Counted from the first letter of the stretch, positions 1 to 10,589 are shown. The stretch: 64,000 nucleotides of DNA from Croceibacterium selenioxidans (GCF_018599195.1 NZ_JAHFVK010000002.1:814001-878000), one strand, 5' to 3'. Program-made: numbers and translations. The notes: generated by a model not told the origin, from the letters alone.

Positions 1-584
1 TGATCGACTTCTGCAACGAGGACCTCAGCGCCTTCTATTTCGACATCCGCAAGGACCGCCTCTATTGCGACGCGCCGACGGATCTGAACCGACGTGCCTA
101 TCGCACGGTTCTCGACACGCTGTTCCAGGCGCTGATCCGCTACGCCGCGCCCGTCATGGTCTTCACCTCCGAGGAAGTGTGGCAGAGCCGCTATCCTGAC
201 AGCGCCAGCGTGCACCTGCTGGTTTGGCCGGACGTCCCTGCCGTAAGCGCCGACACCGTCCGCTGGACCGCCCTGCGCGGGCTGCGCGTGCAGGTGACCG
301 AGGCGATCGAACCGCTGCGGCGCGAAAAGACCGTCCGCTCCAGCCTTGAGGCCGAAGTGACCGTTCCCTCCGAGCTGGTGCCCGAAGGCTTCTCCGACAG
401 CGACCTGGCGGAACTGTTCATCAGCGCCGCCGTACACCGCGCGGATAGCGACACCGTAACCGTGCGCAAAAGCGGAGACGCCAAGTGCGGCCGTTGCTGG
501 CGCTTGCTCCCCGACGTCACCGAGGATGGTGGCCTGTGTGATCGCTGCGAGGATGTCGTGGCCCAACTGGATGCCGTTTCATGA
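1..584 (+). CDS. ileS: Isoleucyl-tRNA synthetase, C-terminal part (5' end outside window)
   Basis: The reading frame is open from the window edge and gives about 193 residues of the C-terminal end of a class I aminoacyl-tRNA synthetase, which charges tRNA-Ile in the cytoplasm. The first residues read IDFCNEDLSAFYFDIRKDRL, typical of the IleRS anticodon-binding domain. The end carries the C-terminal zinc-finger motif CGRCW followed by CDRC (bases about 485-555). The stop overlaps the lspA start by 4 bp (ATGA at 581-584), so the two are probably translationally coupled. The catalytic domain lies outside the window, so only the tail can be judged. Confidence 0.95.
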   Translation, partial: IDFCNEDLSAFYFDIRKDRLYCDAPTDLNRRAYRTVLDTLFQALIRYAAPVMVFTSEEVWQSRYPDSASVHLLVWPDVPAVSADTVRWTALRGLRVQVTEAIEPLRREKTVRSSLEAEVTVPSELVPEGFSDSDLAELFISAAVHRADSDTVTVRKSGDAKCGRCWRLLPDVTEDGGLCDRCEDVVAQLDAVS

Positions 585-1132
585 CCGTCGAAGCTGAACC
601 GAACCCATGGCGTAATCGCCTTGTCGGCCTCGCGCTGGCGGCTGGGGTCTATATCCTGGACCAGTGGATCAAGGGCCGTGTGGTCGGACCATGGAACTTG
701 CGCGAAGTCGGTGTGATCGACTTGCTGCCGTTCTTCGATTTACGCTGGACGCAGAACTTCGGCGTCTCGCTCGGCATGTTCGAAGCGACCTCGCCCGAAA
801 TGCGCTGGGGCCTCGTCGGCGTGACGGGCCTGATCGCACTGGTGGTGTTCGTGTGGATGCTGCGCGAACGCAAGATGTGGGACATCGCCGGCCTCGCGCT
901 GATCCTGGGCGGAGCCATGGGTAATATCCGCGACCGCATCGAACTGGGCTACGTGATCGACTATGCCGACTTCCACATTGGCGAATTCCGCCCGTTCCTC
1001 ATCTTTAACGTCGCCGACGCCGCAATCACCGTCGGCGTGCTGATAATCCTTGCTCGCGCGCTGTTCATGCGCGAGAAACCGGCCGCCTCGCAAGGGGGCC
1101 AAGAGGCGGACAAACCCGCGGAGATTTCCTGA
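581..1132 (+). CDS. lspA: Lipoprotein signal peptidase (signal peptidase II)
   Basis: An inner-membrane aspartic peptidase that removes signal peptides from prolipoproteins after diacylglyceryl modification. The 183-residue length is normal. Four hydrophobic segments are visible (about residues 13-30, 77-95, 100-116, 138-160). The family motifs GNIRDR and FNVADAA are intact and supply the expected aspartates, Asp118 and Asp146. The gene sits between ileS and a lipoprotein gene, and ileS-lspA is a widely conserved pair. Its TGA overlaps the next ATG by one base. Confidence 0.95.
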   Translation: MTVEAEPNPWRNRLVGLALAAGVYILDQWIKGRVVGPWNLREVGVIDLLPFFDLRWTQNFGVSLGMFEATSPEMRWGLVGVTGLIALVVFVWMLRERKMWDIAGLALILGGAMGNIRDRIELGYVIDYADFHIGEFRPFLIFNVADAAITVGVLIILARALFMREKPAASQGGQEADKPAEIS

Positions 1133-1545
1133 TGCGCATGACCACCCGGATCGTTCTTGTCGCCAGCAGCGCGGCCCTGCTTGCCGCGTGCAGCAGCGGC
1201 GACGTGCTCGGCAGCCGTGAACGGCCCGACGAATTTGCAGTGCAACGCCAGGCCCCCCTGGTGGTCCCGCCCGATTTCTCGCTGACGCCGCCTGTTCCGG
1301 GCGCTCCGCGTCCGGCCGATAGTTCGGCTTCGCAGCAGGCGCTCGACGCCCTGTTCGGCGGCCCGGCCCAGCGCAGCGCGGTTGAATCGAACGCCATCAG
1401 CCGCGCCGGCACCTCCGATCCGGGCATCCGCAGCTCGGTCGGCGATCCCAGCACCTACACGGTGGACAAGGGCGGCACGACCCGCACGATCCTCGCCGCG
1501 CCCGAAGGCGATGGCCAGGATGCACGGGCTGTCATCGCTTCCTAG
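1132..1545 (+). CDS. BamF-type outer-membrane lipoprotein (DUF3035)
   Basis: A 137-residue predicted lipoprotein: the signal peptide ends in the lipobox LAAC with Cys20, and is followed by a low-complexity Pro/Ala/Ser-rich body. The segment VPPDFSLTPP is the hallmark of the DUF3035 family, whose Caulobacter member BamF is an accessory part of the beta-barrel assembly machine. Function here is inferred from that motif and size. The start overlaps the lspA stop, so it is co-translated with the peptidase that would process it. A second in-frame ATG at 1138 is possible. A zinc peptidase gene often follows this family, but here a convergent gene does. Confidence 0.75.
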   Translation: MRMTTRIVLVASSAALLAACSSGDVLGSRERPDEFAVQRQAPLVVPPDFSLTPPVPGAPRPADSSASQQALDALFGGPAQRSAVESNAISRAGTSDPGIRSSVGDPSTYTVDKGGTTRTILAAPEGDGQDARAVIAS

Positions 1546-1575
1546 ATATTTGAAAGGGCTCGCTAGCCGGGCCCA

Positions 1576-2208
1576 TCATTCACCCGCTTCGAGGGATTTA
1601 AGCAGCGCGCGCAGGTGCTGCCGGCGCGGCTCGAGCTTCTGCGCCACCTCACGGCTGGCCGCGTAGGGCACATAGACCGCTGACCATACCATGGCGCCCA
1701 TGATGAACAGGTGATGCCACACAGAGAAGCTGGTGTCGGTGTTGATCTGGAACGTGAGCCAATAGAGCAGGGTCGCGCCGATCATGGCGGGGGCGACCCA
1801 CAACACGCCGATGCCCCAGCTTCCGTTGGCGATCTGGAATTCGATCAACGTCAGGCTGCGCCCGATCTCGTCATTCAACGAGTTGCCGAAGCCTCGCTCA
1901 CGCTGTGCCTGGCGCCGGTGGCTCACCCAGAAGGCCACGACCCACAACACGAACAGGAGCGTGCCCATAGCCGCAGCGACGGTCTGCAACACGGGACCGC
2001 GAACGACGACGAGCACCCAGAGCCAGAACCCGGCGAACAGCGCCATCCCGGCACCGCAGACGTATACCATCCACTGATCTCGACGCATCTTGCGCCGGAC
2101 TTTGTCCTGTTCGTTCTGGAGCACCAACTGGAGCAAATCCCGGTTCACTCCGTAGAGCGGCTTGTCGTCCTGGGCGCGCCACGCGTCCATCATCTGGTCA
2201 AAGTTCAT
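1576..2208 (-). CDS. Membrane partner of ECF sigma factor (possible anti-sigma)
   Basis: A 210-residue protein with a cytoplasmic N-terminus of about 45 residues rich in charged and Gln residues, then four hydrophobic segments (about 46-69, 75-95, 128-150, 163-180) and a basic tail. No named enzyme motif is visible. The start codon lies inside the end of the upstream sigma-factor gene (11-bp overlap), so the two are made together. Co-encoded membrane proteins of this layout commonly sequester ECF sigma factors. I infer that role but see no recognisable anti-sigma zinc motif. It ends 30 bp from the convergent BamF-like gene. Confidence 0.6.
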   Translation of the reverse strand: MNFDQMMDAWRAQDDKPLYGVNRDLLQLVLQNEQDKVRRKMRRDQWMVYVCGAGMALFAGFWLWVLVVVRGPVLQTVAAAMGTLLFVLWVVAFWVSHRRQAQRERGFGNSLNDEIGRSLTLIEFQIANGSWGIGVLWVAPAMIGATLLYWLTFQINTDTSFSVWHHLFIMGAMVWSAVYVPYAASREVAQKLEPRRQHLRALLKSLEAGE

Positions 2209-2707
2209 CGTGCTCTTCCTTCGCGAGCTTTTCGGCCAGCGCCGACTTGATACGGTTGATCTTCACCCCGACATTGCTTTCGCTGAGGCCGAGGATTTCG
2301 GACATTTCGCGGTAACTGAACCCGTCCAGCATCAGCAGGGCGAGCGAGCGGTTGACCTCGTCCAGCTCCGCGATGCGCTGGTAGATCCAATCGAGACGCG
2401 GATCGCGCTCTGTCGGGGCGATGAGCACTCCCGAGGCCGCCTCCAGATCGTTGCGCCCGTGGCCGTGCTTCCGCTCTTTCCGGTTCCAGGCCAGCGCCGT
2501 GTTAAGCCCGACACGGTAGATCCAGGTGCCTACCGAGGACTCGCCGCGAAACGCCTCGATCGAGTGCCATACCTGCAACGCGATTTCCTGGAACAGGTCC
2601 TCGCGATCCGTCTGGTTTGCCCCATAGACTCGCGCCACCTTGAACAAGATGGCTTGGTGCCCCTCGATCCATTCCCCGAAGATTCGATTGCGTTCAGCTT
2701 CCACCAT
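2198..2707 (-). CDS. ECF-family RNA polymerase sigma factor
   Basis: A 169-residue sigma-70-family protein containing only regions 2 and 4. Region 2 is seen around DREDLFQEIALQVW and the promoter-melting stretch GTWIYRVGLNTAL (about residues 35-80). Region 4 is the helix-turn-helix GFSYREMSEILGLSESNVGV near residues 125-150. This is the compact ECF layout used for envelope, oxidative or metal stress responses. It is transcribed together with the overlapping membrane protein and divergently from a PilZ gene. The regulon and inducing signal cannot be read from the sequence. Confidence 0.9.
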   Translation of the reverse strand: MVEAERNRIFGEWIEGHQAILFKVARVYGANQTDREDLFQEIALQVWHSIEAFRGESSVGTWIYRVGLNTALAWNRKERKHGHGRNDLEAASGVLIAPTERDPRLDWIYQRIAELDEVNRSLALLMLDGFSYREMSEILGLSESNVGVKINRIKSALAEKLAKEEHDEL

Positions 2708-2836
2708 TCCCCACCTTCGCGCCGTTAGTAGCGGCCCGGGAGGCTTTTCTTACGTCGAGCTACGATGAGCGCGGACTAAGTACATTTCCGAACTGCACCG
2801 GCTTCCAGCTTTCAGGCTAGGAAATGATTTGAAGCC

Positions 2837-3379
2837 ATGTCCAGCGCGCCACCCACTCACCGTCCGCGTCGCGAGCATTCGCGCTTGCGGCTGAACTTAC
2901 CCGCCAGGCTAGTGACGACGGAGGGTGAGAAACTGATCTCCTTGCTCAACCTCTCGCAAGGCGGAGCCCGCGTGAGGCTTCCCGCCGATAAGCAGATCAG
3001 CGGTGGCGTGCTCAAGTGGATGGACAACGAAGTCTATGGCGTAAAAGTCTGGCAAGCCGGACCTGAGGTCGGTCTAAAGTTCGACCACCCTATCGATTGG
3101 AACTGGGTCGTGGCGACGCGGCACTGGCAGCCTCCACGCCGCACGAAGCGCGATGACTCGCTGAGCTACGCCCGCGACTGGGCAAGGGGTGTCAACCAGG
3201 ACAAGTTTGAGACGAATGCACAACTCGACGCACGGGTGCGCCGGAACATAGCTGCGCTCGACATCCACAAGCTACGGAGGTCTGGAGACAGGCTTCGCTG
3301 GGCCCGCCGATGGCTTGCGATCCTTCTTCTCAGTGTTGCGGTCGGCCTGGGCGTGGGACTGTGGGGCAAGCCAATCTAG
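2837..3379 (+). CDS. PilZ-domain protein with C-terminal membrane anchor
   Basis: A 180-residue protein with a PilZ domain in residues about 10-100. It has a basic N-terminal motif (RRxxxR, RREHSR) followed by NLSQGGARV, matching the paired RxxxR and (D/N)xSxxG signatures that bind cyclic di-GMP. After a linker rich in charged residues the protein ends in one hydrophobic helix (about 160-176), so it is probably tail-anchored in the inner membrane. It lies divergent from the ECF sigma gene with 129 bp between them. The output pathway is unknown. Confidence 0.8.
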   Translation: MSSAPPTHRPRREHSRLRLNLPARLVTTEGEKLISLLNLSQGGARVRLPADKQISGGVLKWMDNEVYGVKVWQAGPEVGLKFDHPIDWNWVVATRHWQPPRRTKRDDSLSYARDWARGVNQDKFETNAQLDARVRRNIAALDIHKLRRSGDRLRWARRWLAILLLSVAVGLGVGLWGKPI

Positions 3380-3541
3380 ACGAAGGAAGTCGAGGTCGCC
3401 AATGACGCGCCCGGGACGACTTCGTTTGAAGCTACAGGCCGACCGAGGTTCACGCAGCCAAACTAAGATATGCCCGTCGCTTCCTTCCGGTCCGCAGTTG
3501 CTTGCGCCCCTCGGCAGGCAATTCACCCCAAACCGTCGGCC

Positions 3542-4867
3542 TCACTTCCCCTCAGTGAATGGGTCCGGCTTTTCGCCGACCTGGCAGACCATCAGCTTGT
3601 CGATCTTGCGGCCATCCATGTCGACCACCTCGAATCGCCAGCCCTGGTCTTCAAACCATTCGCCTTCGTGCGGGAGCCGCTTGAGCACCGACAGGACGTA
3701 TCCTGCGGCGGTGGCGAACTCCCGGTCCTCCGAGAGTTCGAGGCCGAGACGCTCGGCCAACACATCGGCCGCCATCGCGCCGGCGATCAGGAGCGAGCCG
3801 TCGGCCCGCTCGACCACGTCGGGGTCGTCGCCTTCGTCCTGGTGGCTGGCGAAGCTGCCGGCGATGGCGCGCAGCAGGTCTGCCGGGGTGACGATACCTT
3901 CGAGGTGGCCATATTCATCATGCACCATGGCCATGGCCGTGCCCGATTGCTGGAGCATGCGCAGCGCGTCCATCGCGTCGAGCTGGTCGGGTACGACCTC
4001 GGTCTTGCGCACGAGGGCCTGCAGATTGGTAGGTTCTCCCGCAAGCATGCGGGCGAGGATGTCGCGCACCTTGACCACGCCGATCATCTTTTCCGGCGAG
4101 CCTTCCGCCACGGGAAGCAGCGAATGCGGAGTCTCGGCGAGCGTTTCGCGGATCTCCTCTTCGCCCGCCGCAACGTCGAGCCAGTCGATCTCGGTTCGGG
4201 GCGTCATCAGCTCGCGCACCGGCCGACTGGCCAGGCGCATGACTCCGGAGAGGATCGCCCGCTCTTCCTCCTCGATAACGCCGGAATGCGTGGCTTCGGC
4301 GAAAAGCATGTGCAGCTCTTCCGCCGTAACGCCGTGTTCGCCGCGGTGACGCACGCCGAGCAGGCGCATGATCAAGCTGGACGACCGGTCGAGCAGCCAG
4401 ACGAACGGGGCGGCGACTTTGGCGAGGATGGCCATGGGCCGCGACATGTAAATGGCGATCGGCACGGCCGCCCGCAGCGCGAACTGCTTGGGCACCAGTT
4501 CGCCCACCACCAGACTGAAATAGGTCGTCAATGCGATGACCAGGGCAAAACCGGCGTCTTCGGCCGTATCCGCGGGAACGCCGAGAGCCACGAGCCACTC
4601 GCCAACGGGACCGCCGAACGTCGCTCCCGAATAGGCACCGGCGATGATCCCGACGAGGGTAATCCCGATTTGGACCGTAGAGAGAAATTTGCCCGGGTCG
4701 GCCGCGAGAGCGAGCGCCGTCTTCGCGCCCTTGCTGCCCCGGTCCGCGGCCACGCGCAGCCGCGCCGGCCGCGCCGAGACGATGGCAAGCTCCGACATCG
4801 AGAAGACCCCGTTGATCAGGATCAGCGCGATCAGGATAGTCAGATCGGACCAGGGAAACGGCGCCAT
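3542..4867 (-). CDS. CNNM/CorC-type membrane protein with CBS domains (hemolysin family)
   Basis: A 441-residue protein with three parts: an N-terminal DUF21 (CNNM) membrane domain with about four hydrophobic segments in residues 1-190, a pair of CBS domains (about 205-330), and a CorC_HlyC domain at the C-terminus (about 345-430). Proteins of this build are linked to magnesium or cobalt efflux and resistance; the old name hemolysin is historical. The motifs IVTPADLLRAI and GYVLSVLKRLPHEGE fit the family. It is a single-gene unit, with a separate convergently oriented PilZ gene on one side and a divergent OmpA-like gene on the other. Confidence 0.85.
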   Translation of the reverse strand: MAPFPWSDLTILIALILINGVFSMSELAIVSARPARLRVAADRGSKGAKTALALAADPGKFLSTVQIGITLVGIIAGAYSGATFGGPVGEWLVALGVPADTAEDAGFALVIALTTYFSLVVGELVPKQFALRAAVPIAIYMSRPMAILAKVAAPFVWLLDRSSSLIMRLLGVRHRGEHGVTAEELHMLFAEATHSGVIEEEERAILSGVMRLASRPVRELMTPRTEIDWLDVAAGEEEIRETLAETPHSLLPVAEGSPEKMIGVVKVRDILARMLAGEPTNLQALVRKTEVVPDQLDAMDALRMLQQSGTAMAMVHDEYGHLEGIVTPADLLRAIAGSFASHQDEGDDPDVVERADGSLLIAGAMAADVLAERLGLELSEDREFATAAGYVLSVLKRLPHEGEWFEDQGWRFEVVDMDGRKIDKLMVCQVGEKPDPFTEGK

Positions 4868-5025
4868 TTGTTCCGCGCAGCTAGCAGATCGTGCCTCGCA
4901 CCGAAACCCGGCACGATGGACTTGTGGAACGCCGGACGCCGCGAGGCGTTTCAGTTCCCATCATTCCCTGCACTCGCGGCGTCTCGCCGCGAATCACTCA
5001 ATCGAAAACAAACGTGAGGACTTCG

Positions 5026-5706
5026 ATGAATACGTCGCGCATTCTTGTTTCCGGCCTGGCGGCCGTCTCCCTGCTCAGCCTGTCCGCTTGCGTCACCGAC
5101 CCGAATACCGGGAAGCAGCACGTGTCCCGCACCGCCATCGGCGGCGTCGGTGGCGCGGGTCTCGGCTACCTGCTCGGCAGCGTGATCGGGGGCAAGACCG
5201 CGCGCATCGTCGGGGCGGGCATCGGCGGCGTGGCCGGCGGCGTGATCGGCTACCAGATGGACCAGCAGATCAAGGAACTGGACGAGGCGACCGCCGGCAG
5301 CGGCGTCGACGTGAGCGAGACTCCCGATGGCAAGGGAATCCTGGTCAGCCTGCCGGACGTCACTTTCGCAGTCGATTCGACCACCATCAGCCCGAACTTC
5401 CGGGCCGCCCTCGATGAAGTGGCGCAAAGCCTGCAGAAATACCCCAACAGTCTGATCGACGTGATGGGTCACACCGATTCAACCGGGTCGGACGCCCACA
5501 ACCAGGATCTCTCGCGCCGCCGCGCCGAATCGGTCGCGGGCTACCTCACCATGCGCGGTGTGCCGAGCGCACGTATCGCCACGATGGGTTATGGCGAGCA
5601 GTATCCGATCGCCGACAACGCCACCGAAGAAGGCCGCGCCCGCAACCGCCGCGTCGAGATTCGCATCACCCCGGTAAGTCAGGATGACGTGAACGCGGCC
5701 CGCTAA
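5026..5706 (+). CDS. OmpA-family lipoprotein with glycine-zipper domain
   Basis: I chose the ATG at 5026 because it follows GAGGA by 7 bases and opens a lipoprotein signal peptide with lipobox LSAC (Cys22); the frame is open further upstream but has no such features. The 226-residue product then has a glycine-zipper membrane segment (about residues 38-78, repeated GG and GxxxG) and an OmpA C-terminal peptidoglycan-binding domain (about 115-220, with GHTDSTG and RRAESVAGYL). It should be an outer-membrane lipoprotein tethered to the cell wall. Its TAA overlaps the stop of the convergent neighbour. Confidence 0.9.
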   Translation: MNTSRILVSGLAAVSLLSLSACVTDPNTGKQHVSRTAIGGVGGAGLGYLLGSVIGGKTARIVGAGIGGVAGGVIGYQMDQQIKELDEATAGSGVDVSETPDGKGILVSLPDVTFAVDSTTISPNFRAALDEVAQSLQKYPNSLIDVMGHTDSTGSDAHNQDLSRRRAESVAGYLTMRGVPSARIATMGYGEQYPIADNATEEGRARNRRVEIRITPVSQDDVNAAR

Positions 5707-6557
5707 ACCGCCGAATACTTCGCAGCGCGCTCCGCCAGTCGCTCCACCGCCGCGCGGTGGATGGCGGGCGCGCTGACGAGGACACCGAAGGCCCGAGGAT
5801 CACGCTTGTTGTAGCTGAGAGCGCGGCCGAAAGCGTCGGATACCGCCGCCCCCGCCTCGCGCGCAATCAGCGTCGCAGCCGCCACGTCCCATTCGTAGCC
5901 CCAGCGCAAGGTGGCAAGGAGGTCGGCCTGGTCGTCCGCCACCATGGCGATGCGTAGGGCGATGGAGTTGGGCCGCTCGACCATCGACAGGTCCTGGTCC
6001 TCCGGCGGTAACGTGCTGGCCGGAACGCGGGCTCCCGGCAGTTCGCGCCGGGTGCTGGCGGAAAGCCTGCGGCCGTTGAGCCAGGCGCCCTGCCCTGCAG
6101 TCGCGGTCCAGGTCTCCTTTCGTGCGGGCGCTTCGAGCAGGCCGATCAACGGCTTGCCGGCGCTGATCAGCGCTACCGACACCGCCCAACCGGGCCGCCC
6201 GGCGATGAAGTCCCGCGTGCCGTCGACCGGATCGACCAGCCAGCAGAGCCCGCGCGCGAGCCGTTCGGGATGGTCGACCGATTCTTCGGACAGCCAGCCC
6301 GCCGAAGGGAGCAGCGCGCAAAGCTCGCGCCGCAGGAACGCATCCACCTCAAGGTCCGCCTGGCAGATCGGGCTGTCGTCGTACTTGCTCCAGCTCTTGA
6401 CCTCGTTCCCGGCACCGGGCCACAGGCGCATGGCCATGCGGCCAGCCTCACGGCAAATTTCGGTTAGTCTGGCGTGATCGAGCATGCCGGGCCAACTGGA
6501 CATGGCGCGAAGGGTTTGCAAGCGCGGCAAGCAATGCTTATGCGCGCCCCAGCGCAT
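5703..6557 (-). CDS. Inositol monophosphatase-family phosphatase (CysQ/IMPase-like)
   Basis: A Mg-dependent phosphatase of the IMPase/FBPase/CysQ superfamily. Visible metal-ligand motifs are [15 protein letters not shown] and [14 protein letters not shown], in that order and spacing. The substrate may be 3'-phosphoadenosine 5'-phosphate (CysQ role) or a sugar or inositol phosphate, and motifs do not decide. The start is uncertain: the ATG at 6557 has GGAG 7 bases upstream, but family members usually begin near [10 protein letters not shown] (ATG at 6485), leaving an unusual 24-residue extension. It is divergent from sucC, with 29 bp between the two farthest starts. Confidence 0.8.
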   Translation of the reverse strand: MRWGAHKHCLPRLQTLRAMSSWPGMLDHARLTEICREAGRMAMRLWPGAGNEVKSWSKYDDSPICQADLEVDAFLRRELCALLPSAGWLSEESVDHPERLARGLCWLVDPVDGTRDFIAGRPGWAVSVALISAGKPLIGLLEAPARKETWTATAGQGAWLNGRRLSASTRRELPGARVPASTLPPEDQDLSMVERPNSIALRIAMVADDQADLLATLRWGYEWDVAAATLIAREAGAAVSDAFGRALSYNKRDPRAFGVLVSAPAIHRAAVERLAERAAKYSAV

Positions 6558-6586
6558 TTCCCGACTCCCGGAAGGCAGATCCCCAG

Positions 6587-7786
<1,200 letters not shown>

Positions 7787-7846
7787 TCTGGACGGCCCGA
7801 TCTTGACCCTTGGCGCAACAAGCGCGATGACTAGCGAAATATTATT

Positions 7847-7864
7847 GCGCACACGTTCGTGCGC
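7847..7864 (+). promoter_or_regulatory. Hairpin just before the etfB ribosome-binding site
   Basis: The arms GCGCAC and GTGCGC pair perfectly over a 6-base loop, ending one base before the TGGAGG ribosome-binding site of etfB. An AT-rich stretch with a TATTAT box (7840-7845) precedes it and could be a -10 element. The hairpin could be the end of the sucC message or a 5' structure modulating etfB translation. No T-run follows, so a classical terminator is unlikely. Confidence 0.4.
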
Positions 7865-7876
7865 TGGAGGATGGCT

Positions 7877-8626
7877 ATGAAGGTCCTCGTGCCCGTGAAG
7901 CGGGTGATCGATTACAATGTCCGCCCGCGGGTGAAAGCGGATGGCAGCGGAGTCGACCTCGCCAACGTCAAGATGAGCATGAACCCGTTCGACGAGATCG
8001 CCGTCGAAGAGGCGATCCGCCTCAAGGAAAAGGGCCATGCGGAAGAGATCATCGCGGTCTCTATCGGCCCGGCCAAGGCGCAGGAAACCCTGCGCACCGC
8101 GCTCGCCATGGGGGCCGACCGGGCAATCCTGGTCGAGACCGACGATGCCGTAGAGCCGCTGGCGGTCGCGAAGATCCTCAAGGCCATTGTCGACGAGGAA
8201 CAGCCGGGCCTGGTCGTGATGGGCAAGCAAGCCATCGACGACGACAGCAACCAGACCGGCCAGATGCTCGCCGCGCTCACGGGCAGGCCGCAAGGCACCT
8301 TCGCCAGCAAGGTGGAGATCGAAGGCGAGAAGGTCACCGTGGTTCGCGAAGTCGACGGCGGGCTTGAGACGGTCTCGCTCAGCCTGCCCGCCATCGTCAC
8401 CACCGACCTGCGCCTCAACGAGCCGCGCTACGCTTCGCTGCCGAACATCATGAAGGCCAAGAAGAAGCCGCTCGACGTGAAGCCCGCGGCGGACTTCGGG
8501 GTGGACCTCACGCCCCGGCTCAAGGTGCTCAAGGTCTCCGAGCCGCCGGTGCGCCAGGCAGGCGTCCAAGTGGGCTCGGTCGACGAGTTGGTGGCTAAGC
8601 TCAAGGTATTGGGATTCGTAGCATGA
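7877..8626 (+). CDS. etfB: Electron transfer flavoprotein beta subunit
   Basis: The ATG at 7877 gives the canonical start [12 protein letters not shown] and sits 6 bases after GGAGG; earlier in-frame starts (7859, 7871) lack spacing from that site. The 249-residue product has the family signatures [16 protein letters not shown], the AMP-binding segment [15 protein letters not shown] and [16 protein letters not shown]. EtfB pairs with EtfA to carry electrons from acyl-CoA and other dehydrogenases to the ETF-quinone oxidoreductase. Its stop overlaps the etfA start by 4 bp. Confidence 0.95.
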   Translation: MKVLVPVKRVIDYNVRPRVKADGSGVDLANVKMSMNPFDEIAVEEAIRLKEKGHAEEIIAVSIGPAKAQETLRTALAMGADRAILVETDDAVEPLAVAKILKAIVDEEQPGLVVMGKQAIDDDSNQTGQMLAALTGRPQGTFASKVEIEGEKVTVVREVDGGLETVSLSLPAIVTTDLRLNEPRYASLPNIMKAKKKPLDVKPAADFGVDLTPRLKVLKVSEPPVRQAGVQVGSVDELVAKLKVLGFVA

Positions 8627-9558
8627 CGGCGCTGGTATTGGTCGAACACGCTGGCGGCGCCGTCCATGACGCGACGCTCGCCGCCGTTACCGCCGCGGCG
8701 AAGCTCGGGGCGGTCCACGCGCTTGTCGTCGGCGACAGCGCCGAAGCGAAGGCAGCCGGTGAAGCCACGGCAAAGATCGCCGGTGTGGAGAAGGTTCTCG
8801 TCGCTGGTGGTCCCGCGTATGCCGGGATCCTGCCGGAAAACGTCGCCCCGCTCGCCGCGCAGCTGATGGCCGGGTACGACGCTTTCGTTGCTCCCGCGAC
8901 CACGACCGGCAAGAACGTCGCCCCACGCGTCGCCGCGCTGCTTGATGTCATGCAGCTGTCGGAAGTGGTCGGCATCGAGGGTGAGCGCACGTTCACCCGC
9001 CCGATCTATGCCGGCAACGCGATCGCCACCGTCGAGAGCAGCGACCCGAAGCTAGTCCTCACCGTCCGCGCCACCGCGTTCGACAAGGCCGCCCCGGAAG
9101 GCGGCTCCGGGTCGATCGAGGATGTCGCCGGTCCCGGTGATTCGGGCCTGTCGCAGTTCGTCGGCCTCGACGCTTCGAAGAGCGAGCGGCCCGAACTCAC
9201 TAGCGCGGGGATCGTCGTCTCGGGCGGCCGTGCGCTGAAGGACGCAGCGACGTTCGAACAGCTGATCGTCCCTCTCGCCGACAAGCTCGGCGCCGCGGTC
9301 GGTGCCAGCCGCGCGGCGGTCGACGCAGGGTATATCTCGAACGACTTCCAGGTCGGCCAGACCGGCAAGATCGTCGCCCCTTCGCTCTACATTGCCGTCG
9401 GCATCTCCGGTGCGATCCAGCACCTGGCGGGGATGAAGGATTCCAAGACGATCGTCGCCATCAACAAGGATGCCGACGCACCAATCTTTCAGATCGCCGA
9501 CATTGGCCTGGTGGGCGACTTGTTCACGATCGTGCCGGAGCTGACGCAGAAGCTGTAG
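8623..9558 (+). CDS. etfA: Electron transfer flavoprotein alpha subunit
   Basis: A 311-residue EtfA, the FAD-carrying subunit. The C-terminal FAD-binding domain is clear: [42 protein letters not shown] and [20 protein letters not shown]. It is translated from an ATGA overlap with etfB and together they make the soluble heterodimer feeding electrons from beta-oxidation and amino-acid catabolism into the respiratory chain. The dehydrogenases and the quinone oxidoreductase that use it are not in this window. Confidence 0.95.
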   Translation: MTALVLVEHAGGAVHDATLAAVTAAAKLGAVHALVVGDSAEAKAAGEATAKIAGVEKVLVAGGPAYAGILPENVAPLAAQLMAGYDAFVAPATTTGKNVAPRVAALLDVMQLSEVVGIEGERTFTRPIYAGNAIATVESSDPKLVLTVRATAFDKAAPEGGSGSIEDVAGPGDSGLSQFVGLDASKSERPELTSAGIVVSGGRALKDAATFEQLIVPLADKLGAAVGASRAAVDAGYISNDFQVGQTGKIVAPSLYIAVGISGAIQHLAGMKDSKTIVAINKDADAPIFQIADIGLVGDLFTIVPELTQKL

Positions 9559-9607
9559 TTGCCTGATCTCGTGATCCCGATTAGATTCAAATCATTGGGG
9601 GGTTACA

Positions 9608-10486
9608 ATGAGATCGATGGTGATAGCAGCCGGCGCGCTGTGCTTGCTTCAGGCTGGCGTGGCACACGCGCAGAGTGCCTTGCAACTGGCTCCGGCAGAA
9701 GAATGGGAACTGGGTAGCGGGCCCGAAAGCTGCTGGATTTCACGACGCTTCGGCGCCGGCGACAAGGGCCTTTTCGTAAGGATAGAGACGTTCGGAACTC
9801 GTTCGAGCCTCAGGGTCTTCATGCGGGGCAAGCCGCTGCCGCAGCGGGATAGCGGGATTCTGGACTTCCAGACCCAATATAACCCGAACGGCACAGCAAA
9901 TGAGCGGGCGGGCATCTTGAACTGGTCCGGCAACGCGCCGACCCTGACCTTTCTTGAGGCCTTGACGCCGATGGAAGGCGCGGGCTCCACTGCCGATCCT
10001 CAGGGACAAACCTATTCAGGGCTAGAGCGCACGACACGCGAACTCAAATTGACCTTTAGCCGAGGGTCTCCCGTCTCGCTTCAGCTTGGCTCCATGGAAG
10101 CCTCACTCGATCGCTTGCAGGAGTGCGCGCACGGCCTTCCGGCCAAATGGGGGTTCGACGCTGACCAGCAGCGGGCCCTGATCCAGGCGGCGACGCCCAT
10201 CGACGGTGACCGGTGGATCGATCCCGGATCCTTCCCCTGGGAGTACTTGCGCAGTTACCAAAGTGTGGTGCTCAATCTCAGGCTTCTGGTCGACGACGGG
10301 GGGATGCCTACCGATTGCATCGTTCAAGCTCCTCAGTTCGAGCGGGCGGCGTCTGAAATTGCCTGCCGGACCATGATGGCCAACGCCAGGTTCGAACCCG
10401 CGCTCGATGCCGAAGGTGAGCCGGTGGCGAGCTACTATACGACCTCAATCTTCTACCGAACCAAGCGCCGCAACGGGAATTCGTAG
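9608..10486 (+). CDS. Secreted protein of unknown function, TonB-C-like end (paralog 1)
   Basis: A 292-residue protein with a signal peptide (cleavage after AHA, near residue 21). It shares three landmarks with the next gene: an N-terminal Cys-containing block (PESCWISRRF), a central C-x-x-x-L-x-x-x-WGFD block, and a C-terminal region (LLVDDGGMPTDC to EGEPVASYY) that resembles TonB C-terminal-type domains by its two cysteines and the FEPALDAEG pattern. No membrane anchor is seen, so it is probably periplasmic. A GGGGGG run precedes the ATG. A weak promoter-like pair (TTGCCT, 17 bases, TAGATT at 9559-9587) lies directly upstream. Role unknown. Confidence 0.75.
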   Translation: MRSMVIAAGALCLLQAGVAHAQSALQLAPAEEWELGSGPESCWISRRFGAGDKGLFVRIETFGTRSSLRVFMRGKPLPQRDSGILDFQTQYNPNGTANERAGILNWSGNAPTLTFLEALTPMEGAGSTADPQGQTYSGLERTTRELKLTFSRGSPVSLQLGSMEASLDRLQECAHGLPAKWGFDADQQRALIQAATPIDGDRWIDPGSFPWEYLRSYQSVVLNLRLLVDDGGMPTDCIVQAPQFERAASEIACRTMMANARFEPALDAEGEPVASYYTTSIFYRTKRRNGNS

Positions 10487-10589
10487 GTTCGCCCTCGGCC
10501 ATTTGTCTCCAATTGTCGCATTCCCTCGACTCGTCTTGCATCTCCGCTCGCTGGAAATAGTCTCCTCATCGGGATTGGAGAGGATAGCG

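Noticed and set aside
3470-5017. A 515-codon plus-strand frame over the CorC-like gene
   Set aside because: It is antisense to a complete CNNM/CBS protein and has His/Arg/Asp-rich shadow composition.
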